From Thermoanaerobacter sp049701115 (GTDB lineage Bacteria > Bacillota > Thermoanaerobacteria > Thermoanaerobacterales > Thermoanaerobacteraceae): a stretch of DNA of 64,000 nt. Position numbers and translations under genes: made by a program. The notes beneath the pieces were generated by a model. The model was given only the letters and a program-made list of their open reading frames with translations, made no database searches and was not told the origin of the DNA. Each line of letters opens with the position of its first letter. The stretch's first letter is position 1. Below are positions 58,381-64,000 of this stretch, piece after piece. Location: NCBI RefSeq assembly GCF_049701115.1, contig NZ_JBNATX010000005.1, positions 1 to 64,000 on the forward strand, in the 5' to 3' direction.

Positions 58381-58409
58381 ATTATATAACATTGCAAATT
58401 TCTTGTCAA
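58381..58409 (-). promoter_or_regulatory. rex promoter with overlapping Rex-like site
   Basis: TTGACA and TATAAT are exactly 17 bases apart on the minus strand. TTGCAAATTTCTTGTCAA (58392-58409) has the TTGnnAA-4-TTnnCAA plan of Rex operators and covers the -35, suggesting autoregulation. Confidence 0.65.
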
Positions 58410-58478
58410 TGAAACAAAAACATAGTAGAATATGAGGAATTATTAAAAATTTTTATGGCCGTTATAAAAATTTTATAG

Positions 58479-59192
58479 CTATTGGGTCTTTGGCTCCCAT
58501 TTATTGTATTCGGTATTCATTATGACAATATCAACTCTTCTGTTTAACCTTCTGTGATCTTCCGAATCATTGGGAACTACTGGTCGATACTCTCCGTATC
58601 CTACCGCAGAAATCCTTTGCGGCTCTATTCCAGCCTCATTTACTAGTATCTTTACTACAGTAGTAGCCCTTATCACAGAAAGTTCCCAGTTAGAGTCAAA
58701 TTTTTGGTTGTGTATAGGGAGGTCATCAGTGAAACCTTCCACCCTTATATGATTGGGCAAATTTTTAAGCATCTTCCCTATTTTTATCAATATATCTTTC
58801 TCTTGAGGGTGTACATCTGCAGATCCCAGGTCAAAAAGCAGGGTATCCTGAAGGCTTACCACAAGTCCCCTTTCATCTCTGTAAGTGGACACCATCCCCT
58901 GGAGATTGCTCTCCTTTATAAAAGCCTGCAGCTGAGCTTGTACTTCTCCAAGATTGTCTTTGTTTTCTGCATTGCCAGGGACCACGCTTTTACCACTATA
59001 TTTCCCCAATATATAATTTGTCCCCGTAAAAGTCTTGCTCAAAGACCCGGCAAGCTGAGCAAATTTAGCTGCGTTTAATGTACTCATAGTATACATCACT
59101 ATAAAAAATATAAGAAGCAAGGTAATCATGTCGGAATAGGTAAGAAGCCATCTCTCATGATTAGGCTTGGATTCATCTTCCAACCTCTTCAT
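58479..59192 (-). CDS. motB: Flagellar motor stator protein MotB
   Basis: A 237-residue protein with one membrane helix (WLLTYSDMITLLLIFFIVMYTMS) holding the essential ion-binding Asp (residue 21), a linker, and an OmpA-like peptidoglycan-binding domain (VEGFTDDLPIHNQKFDSNWELSVIRATTVV, ISAVGYGEYRPVVPNDSEDHRRLNRRVDIVI). It anchors the stator to the wall. It overlaps motA by 20 bases. No other flagellar genes are in the window. Confidence 0.93.
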   Translation of the reverse strand: MKRLEDESKPNHERWLLTYSDMITLLLIFFIVMYTMSTLNAAKFAQLAGSLSKTFTGTNYILGKYSGKSVVPGNAENKDNLGEVQAQLQAFIKESNLQGMVSTYRDERGLVVSLQDTLLFDLGSADVHPQEKDILIKIGKMLKNLPNHIRVEGFTDDLPIHNQKFDSNWELSVIRATTVVKILVNEAGIEPQRISAVGYGEYRPVVPNDSEDHRRLNRRVDIVIMNTEYNKWEPKTQ

Positions 59193-59994
59193 TTAACTCC
59201 ACTCTGCCTTTCTCTGTTATTGTCCCTCTCTTATCATTAGTGATGAAGGTCAAAAGCTTTCTCTCAAGGATTCTCGGGTTTTCGCCTGCCTGAAGCGAAA
59301 GGCTTCCTTCCAATATGAGCTCTCTTTCCGTAGTTTTTATCTTTGCTTTATTCTTCAATTTCTGGGCAATAGGTAGCCACAAAAGGTTGGCTGAGCTCAC
59401 ACCATAAAGTGTGGCAATAAAAGCCATAGCTATTGCTGGCCCCAGTTTTTCTGGCTCACCAACACTGCTTAAAACGTGAACGAGCCCCATAACCGTCCCT
59501 ATAATTCCCATGGTGGGCGCGTAGCCACCTGCTGCTTCAAAAATACCTGCTTCTTTTTTAGCCTGCATATCTTCCATGTAAATTTTATTTTCCATTGTGG
59601 TCTTTATGAGCTCCATGTCAGAACCATCTACCACTAATTCAAGACACTCTTTCAAGATAGGGTCAAATTTATTTATCTCTTCAGATTCTATCTCGGATTC
59701 AAGGCTCAAAAGTCCCTCACTTCTAGCTTTTTGCGCAAGGTAAGTAAAATATTTTATTATCTCCATGTAGTTTTCCTTCTCATCCTTAAAAGCCTTCACT
59801 AAAAGAGCAGGAATCTTTTTTATATCTTCTAAAGAATATGAAGTTATAGTAGCTCCAATAGTACCCCCAAACACTATCAAGGCTGCAGAAACACCCAATA
59901 GAGAACCAATTGTCCCGCCCTCCAAAGTAAAAGCATAAATTAAAGACCCTACACCAATTATAATCCCCACTATTGTTGCAATGTCCAATTTCAT
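59173..59994 (-). CDS. motA: Flagellar motor stator protein MotA
   Basis: About 273 residues from MKLDIATIVGIIIGVG, placed directly after GGAAGGTG; an ATG nine codons earlier has no ribosome site. Four membrane segments are expected, including the conserved GGYAPTMGIIGTVMGLVHVLSSVGEPEKLGPAIAMAFIATLYGV block near the ion path. MotA and MotB form the channel that drives flagellar rotation. Confidence 0.92.
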   Translation of the reverse strand: MKLDIATIVGIIIGVGSLIYAFTLEGGTIGSLLGVSAALIVFGGTIGATITSYSLEDIKKIPALLVKAFKDEKENYMEIIKYFTYLAQKARSEGLLSLESEIESEEINKFDPILKECLELVVDGSDMELIKTTMENKIYMEDMQAKKEAGIFEAAGGYAPTMGIIGTVMGLVHVLSSVGEPEKLGPAIAMAFIATLYGVSSANLLWLPIAQKLKNKAKIKTTERELILEGSLSLQAGENPRILERKLLTFITNDKRGTITEKGRVELNEEVGR

Positions 59995-60121
59995 CACCTT
60001 CCATCTCAAAAATGAGCTCATTATTCATTATCGACAAATTTTGAAAAAAAGTTAGTCTTTCACACTTTCATAAAACAAATTTTTTTGGTATATTTAATAT
60101 GACGAACGGGAGGTTTTAACC

Positions 60122-62014
60122 ATGGCAGTAATAACTGTAAATAACCTCACAAAAAGTTACGGTATCGATATAATTCTACAAAATATTTCTTTTATCGTCA
60201 ACGAAGGCGACAAAATAGGGGTTATTGGAGAAAATGGGGCTGGAAAATCCACTTTATTTAACATACTGGCAGGCATGAGTGAACCTGACAGTGGAAGTAT
60301 TTTTGTCTCTGCCAATAAAATTGGATATTTGAAGCAAAACACCTTGATTGATTCAGAAAAAAGTATATATGAAGAAGTAAAATCTGTTTTTACAGAAGTA
60401 TTTCAGCTGGAAAACAAAATCAAAGTCTTAGAAGAAAAAATATCTAATACTAAAGACCATAAATTGCTTGAGAAGCTTTTTGAAGAATACTCTTTTTTAA
60501 TAGATAAATACAATGAACTGGAGGGTTATTCTGTAGAAAGCAAAGTAAGAGGAGTATTAAACGGGCTGGGGTTTGATATGTCCCAATTTGATACACCTGT
60601 ATCAAATTTAAGCGGGGGGCAAAAAACCCGTTTAATGCTTGCTAAAATACTTCTTCTTAATCCAGATGTACTACTTCTAGACGAACCTACCAATCATCTG
60701 GACATAAGGTCTTTAGAGTGGCTTGAGCAATACTTAAAATTTTACACTGGCACTTTACTTATAATATCTCACGACAGGTACTTTTTAGACAAAGTAGTAA
60801 ACAAAATATTCGAAATTGGAAATCATCAATTAAAAGCGTACGAAGGTAACTACACAGAATATTTAAAAAAGAAAAAAGAAGAGCTACAAGCAAAATTAAA
60901 AGCTTATGAAGAGCAGCAAAAGGAGATAAAGCGAATTAAATCAATAATAGAAACTCAAAGAAACAGAAGAACAGAAAAAGCCGTAAAGATGGCTCAGAGC
61001 AAAGAAAAACTCTTAGAAAAAATGGAAATAATAGAAAAACCTTTTTTGAATAAAAATTCCATAAAATTAAAGTTCGATTTCGATGTAGAAAGCGGAAACG
61101 ATGTTTTAATTGTTAAAAATCTCTCTTTGACATTTGAAAGACCTGTTTTCTCTAATATTTCTTTTGATGTGAAAAAAGGAGAAAAAATCGCTCTTTTAGG
61201 CCCAAACGGCGTAGGAAAGACCTCCCTGTTAAGAATTATAGCAGGTGAGATTAAAGACTTTGAAGGGGAAGTAAAATTTGGAACAAATGTAGTGACAGGC
61301 TATTATGAACAGGAATTTAAGAGTTTAAACCCAGAAAAAACAGTGTTGGATGAAATATGGGATGAAAATCCATATCTCACACAGACAGAAGTAAGAACTT
61401 TACTTGCCTCTTTTCTCTTCAAAGACGAAGATGTTTTCAAAACTGTAGCCTCTTTAAGCGGGGGAGAAAAAGCAAGGCTTTCTCTTCTTAAACTTATTTT
61501 ATCAAAAGCTAATTTCTTGCTTTTAGACGAACCCACAAACCACTTGGATTTAAAAGCAAAAGAAGTCCTAGAAGAAGCTTTGCTAGAATATCACGGTACT
61601 ATATTATTCGTGTCTCACGATAGATATTTTATAGATAAAATCGCAACAAAAATAATGATACTAGGTCCTGAAGGCGTGGATATATACCTTGGTAATTACA
61701 GCTACTACGTAGAAAAGAAACAGCAATCAGAAGAAAAACAGGAGGAACTCCCTAAAAAGACGAAAACACAGATAAAAAATGAACGTCAAAAAGAAAGACT
61801 TTTAAGGCTTAAACTAAAAGAGCAAAAAGAATACCTGAAAAATCTTGAAAATTCAATTTATCAAGCGGAGGATCGCTTAAAAGAACTGGAAGAAAAAATG
61901 TGCAATACAGAAATTTACAAAACAGGAGAGATTGTTGAAATACAAAAAGAATACAATGCTCTAAAAGAAAAATTAGAAGAAATGTACAACGAGTGGGAAA
62001 AACTGAGCGGATAA
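60122..62014 (+). CDS. ABC-F family ATPase
   Basis: A 630-residue soluble protein with two ABC domains (Walker A GENGAGKST and GPNGVGKTS; signatures LSGGQKTRLMLAK and LSGGEKARLSLLK; Walker B LLLDEPTNHLD in both), a charged helical linker between them (residues 240-310) and a C-terminal coiled coil (residues 545-630, KTKTQIKNERQKERLLRLKLKEQ onward). ABC-F proteins act on ribosomes, as translation factors or in antibiotic resistance; the C-terminal coiled coil recalls Uup/YfmM-type members. Monocistronic on the plus strand. Confidence 0.93.
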   Translation: MAVITVNNLTKSYGIDIILQNISFIVNEGDKIGVIGENGAGKSTLFNILAGMSEPDSGSIFVSANKIGYLKQNTLIDSEKSIYEEVKSVFTEVFQLENKIKVLEEKISNTKDHKLLEKLFEEYSFLIDKYNELEGYSVESKVRGVLNGLGFDMSQFDTPVSNLSGGQKTRLMLAKILLLNPDVLLLDEPTNHLDIRSLEWLEQYLKFYTGTLLIISHDRYFLDKVVNKIFEIGNHQLKAYEGNYTEYLKKKKEELQAKLKAYEEQQKEIKRIKSIIETQRNRRTEKAVKMAQSKEKLLEKMEIIEKPFLNKNSIKLKFDFDVESGNDVLIVKNLSLTFERPVFSNISFDVKKGEKIALLGPNGVGKTSLLRIIAGEIKDFEGEVKFGTNVVTGYYEQEFKSLNPEKTVLDEIWDENPYLTQTEVRTLLASFLFKDEDVFKTVASLSGGEKARLSLLKLILSKANFLLLDEPTNHLDLKAKEVLEEALLEYHGTILFVSHDRYFIDKIATKIMILGPEGVDIYLGNYSYYVEKKQQSEEKQEELPKKTKTQIKNERQKERLLRLKLKEQKEYLKNLENSIYQAEDRLKELEEKMCNTEIYKTGEIVEIQKEYNALKEKLEEMYNEWEKLSG

Positions 62015-62029
62015 AAAATACCCGCTCAG
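62003..62029. terminator. Hairpin between convergent genes
   Basis: CTGAGCGG and CCGCTCAG pair across an 11-nt A-rich loop containing the stop codon of the ABC-F gene and touching that of the hydroxyacid dehydrogenase. The minus-strand loop reads TATTTTTTAT. Likely a shared, weak terminator. Confidence 0.45.
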
Positions 62030-62970
62030 TAACCTTTATCAAGGTCTACAATATTTTTAAGAAGCTTTCCTTCTTTATATGCTTTTAAATTGTACCTTAA
62101 TATCTCCATTGCTCTCTTCATATAGTGAGGAGTCACCCCTGCAGTGTGAGGAGTAATTATCACATTTTCCATTTCCCACAAAGGGCTTTTTTCGCTCAAA
62201 GGCTCTTCTTCAAAAACATCAAGAGCCGCTCCACCTATAGTACCCTTCTGCAATGCTTCAATAAGCTCTTCTTCTTTTACCACCTTGCCCCTTCCTACAT
62301 TTATAAAAATAGCCTCTCTTTTCATCCTTTCAAAGACATCTTTGCCTATTAAGTGATAGGTCCCCTTGGTAAGGGGGAGTATTGATATGACATAGTCAGC
62401 CTCTGAAAGGATATCACACTCACTGAGGGAAGTATACATTTTTTCTACATAGGGGGAAGATCTACCTGAAGCGCGTATCCCATATACTTCCATTCCAAAT
62501 TCTTTTAAAAGCCTTGCGATTTCCTCCCCTATACTACCAACTCCAATAATTAGGGCTTTCTTCCCTGTCAATTCTGACACTCTTACTGACCTATCCCACA
62601 CCTTTTTAAGTTGATTTCTTAAAAATATGTGCAAACTTCTCTCAAACATGAGCATGTAACCTAACACCTGCTGAGAAATCTGGTATTTATGTACATCTCT
62701 AGAATTTGTCACTATTACTCCTTTTTCTTTGAGCTTTTCAAAAGGCAATGTATCAGCTCCAGCACTTAAAAGGTGAATCCATTTGAGATTCGGTGTTTTG
62801 TCCACCGCCTCTTCTCTAAACTCAAAATCAAAGCTAATAATTATCTCCGCATCCTTGTAATCTTCCTCTTTCACTTCTTCCGCAGGAACTACTCTATACC
62901 CTTCCATCAGTTTCCTAATCTCCTCAATATAATCCTCTTTTACCCTCGTAAAAAGCAAAATATTCTTCAC
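62026..62970 (-). CDS. D-isomer-specific 2-hydroxyacid dehydrogenase
   Basis: A 314-residue member of the D-2-hydroxyacid dehydrogenase family with ALIIGVGSIGEEIARLLKEFGM, FINVGRGKVVKEEELIEAL, DVFEEEPL and IITPHTAGVTPHY (catalytic His). It differs clearly from the paralogue at 12874-13884 and looks closer to glyoxylate/hydroxypyruvate reductase-like proteins. Substrate unknown. Stands alone, convergent with the ABC-F gene. Confidence 0.85.
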   Translation of the reverse strand: MKNILLFTRVKEDYIEEIRKLMEGYRVVPAEEVKEEDYKDAEIIISFDFEFREEAVDKTPNLKWIHLLSAGADTLPFEKLKEKGVIVTNSRDVHKYQISQQVLGYMLMFERSLHIFLRNQLKKVWDRSVRVSELTGKKALIIGVGSIGEEIARLLKEFGMEVYGIRASGRSSPYVEKMYTSLSECDILSEADYVISILPLTKGTYHLIGKDVFERMKREAIFINVGRGKVVKEEELIEALQKGTIGGAALDVFEEEPLSEKSPLWEMENVIITPHTAGVTPHYMKRAMEILRYNLKAYKEGKLLKNIVDLDKGY

Positions 62971-63126
62971 TTTGAATTCCCCCTCATTTAATTTTAATTG
63001 ATTTTCTTTCTATTTCATACCAGTAAAAGAAATGAAATATAATTAAGCACAGTATCCACAGATTTATCCACAGACACGAAAAAGCAAAAACCGTACTTTT
63101 TTTACACTTTTCCTCATTTTTCACAA

Positions 63127-64000
63127 TCACTTTTCCCCAATTTTAAGATAAGGAATGGCATTAAGATCCAGGCCTGAAAGATTCCCCTTTATAAAATCAT
63201 AATAGGCAGCCGCAGCTATCATTGCCCCATTGTCTGTACAATAAATTTTTTCAGGATAATAGACAGAAAGTCCAAACTTTTTTGCCTCTTCCTCTAATTT
63301 TTGCCTTAAGAAACCGTTAGAAGCAACACCTCCCGCTATGGAAACTTTGCTGACATTTTTAAACCTCGCCGCTTCCACCAATTTTTTTACTAAAACCTCT
63401 ACTATATTTTTTTGGAAGCTGGCAGCAACATCATAAATATTTATCTCTTCCCCTTTTTGCTTTTGCCTGTTTAAATAATTTAGAACAGCCGTTTTTACCC
63501 CGCTAAAACTAAAATCAAAATTTCCTTCCTCCATGAGGGATTTGGGAAACTCAATCGCCTCCATATTCCCAAGCCTTGCAGCCTTCTCAATAGCCGGACC
63601 TCCAGGATACCCCAACCCTAATGCCCTGGCTACCTTATCAAAAGCTTCTCCAGCTGCATCATCTAAAGTTTTCCCCAGTACCTCATATTCTCCATAGTCT
63701 CTAACATACACTATATGGCTGTGCCCACCAGATGCTACAAGACAAACAAAAGGAGGCATTAAATTACCACCTATGTAATTTGCTGCAATGTGTCCATCAA
63801 TGTGATTAACTCCAATAAAAGGTTTTCCCTTAGCATAGGCCAAAGCTTTGCCATAAGATAATCCGACTAAAAGAGGACCTACAAGCCCAGGCCCGTATGT
63901 AGCAGCTATTGCATCCACCTCATCAAGACTTAATTTCGCCTCATTAAGGGCCTCCTCCACTACAAAGGAAATCGCCTCAATGTGCTTTCTTGATGCAATT
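63127..64000 (-). CDS. tsaD: tRNA N6-adenosine threonylcarbamoyltransferase, C-terminal part (gene runs off the window)
   Basis: The reading frame is open to the end of the window, so about 290 of some 340 residues are present and the N terminus is missing. VGPLLVGLSYGKALAYAKG and GVNHIDGHIAANYI supply metal-binding His residues; LVASGGHSHIVYV, GLGYPGGPAIEKAA, SFSGVKTAVLNYL and VSIAGGVASNGFLRQKL are TsaD signatures. It forms the t6A modification of ANN-decoding tRNAs with TsaB and TsaE, whose genes usually lie nearby. Confidence 0.95.
   Translation of the reverse strand, partial: IASRKHIEAISFVVEEALNEAKLSLDEVDAIAATYGPGLVGPLLVGLSYGKALAYAKGKPFIGVNHIDGHIAANYIGGNLMPPFVCLVASGGHSHIVYVRDYGEYEVLGKTLDDAAGEAFDKVARALGLGYPGGPAIEKAARLGNMEAIEFPKSLMEEGNFDFSFSGVKTAVLNYLNRQKQKGEEINIYDVAASFQKNIVEVLVKKLVEAARFKNVSKVSIAGGVASNGFLRQKLEEEAKKFGLSVYYPEKIYCTDNGAMIAAAAYYDFIKGNLSGLDLNAIPYLKIGEK

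Overview
The window reads as part of the chromosome of a thermophilic, anaerobic, spore-forming low-GC Bacillota, most likely Thermoanaerobacter/Caldanaerobacter. The pointers are AT-rich DNA, strong AGGAGG-type ribosome sites, CIRCE-controlled groESL, a SpoVB-like protein, a butyryl-CoA operon next to rex, NfnAB, and a tandem guanine-PRPP riboswitch. The genus is inferred from gene content, not tested. Nearly all genes lie on the minus strand; the plus-strand exceptions are a GNAT acetyltransferase, a subtilase and an ABC-F ATPase.

Region 1 (85-16131) is a carbohydrate catabolic island. It holds a sugar ABC transporter, four enzymes matching the Thermotoga-type inositol route (IolG, IolM, IolN, IolO), and a second block under a DeoR-family regulator (UxaE, a 2-hydroxyacid dehydrogenase, a gluconate-type kinase, Gnd), with UxuB between the blocks. 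Read in order, the enzymes could take myo-inositol through tagaturonate and fructuronate to mannonate; the following steps (UxuA, KdgK, KdgA) are not here. Region 2 (16279-21105) holds the first copy of a 240-bp palindromic repeat, a SpoVB-like flippase, a candidate C-rich small RNA, an M20 amidohydrolase, glutamate racemase and a methyltransferase.

Region 3 (21146-35143) is purine metabolism: a tandem guanine/PRPP riboswitch heads pbuG-type permease-purE-C-L-F-M-N-H-D, followed upstream by guaB-guaA. purS and purQ are missing although PurL is the small form that needs them. Region 4 (35499-43368) has a GNAT enzyme, tRNA-Arg(CCT), groESL, a cassette of four tiny hydrophobic proteins plus a repeat-containing membrane-anchored protein, a subtilase, a DUF554 protein and an OGG-type DNA glycosylase. 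Region 5 (43453-51285) has glutamate dehydrogenase, NfnAB, a P-loop/Asp23-like protein, and an agr-type peptide signalling operon with an unannotated AgrD-like peptide and a sensor that appears split in two.

Region 6 (51291-58409) is the crt-bcd-etfB-etfA-hbd-thl operon behind a sigma-54 type promoter, the second repeat copy, and rex. Region 7 (58479-64000) has motAB, an ABC-F protein, a 2-hydroxyacid dehydrogenase and the C-terminal part of tsaD, which runs off the window. No CRISPR array, transposase, rRNA or prophage was seen.
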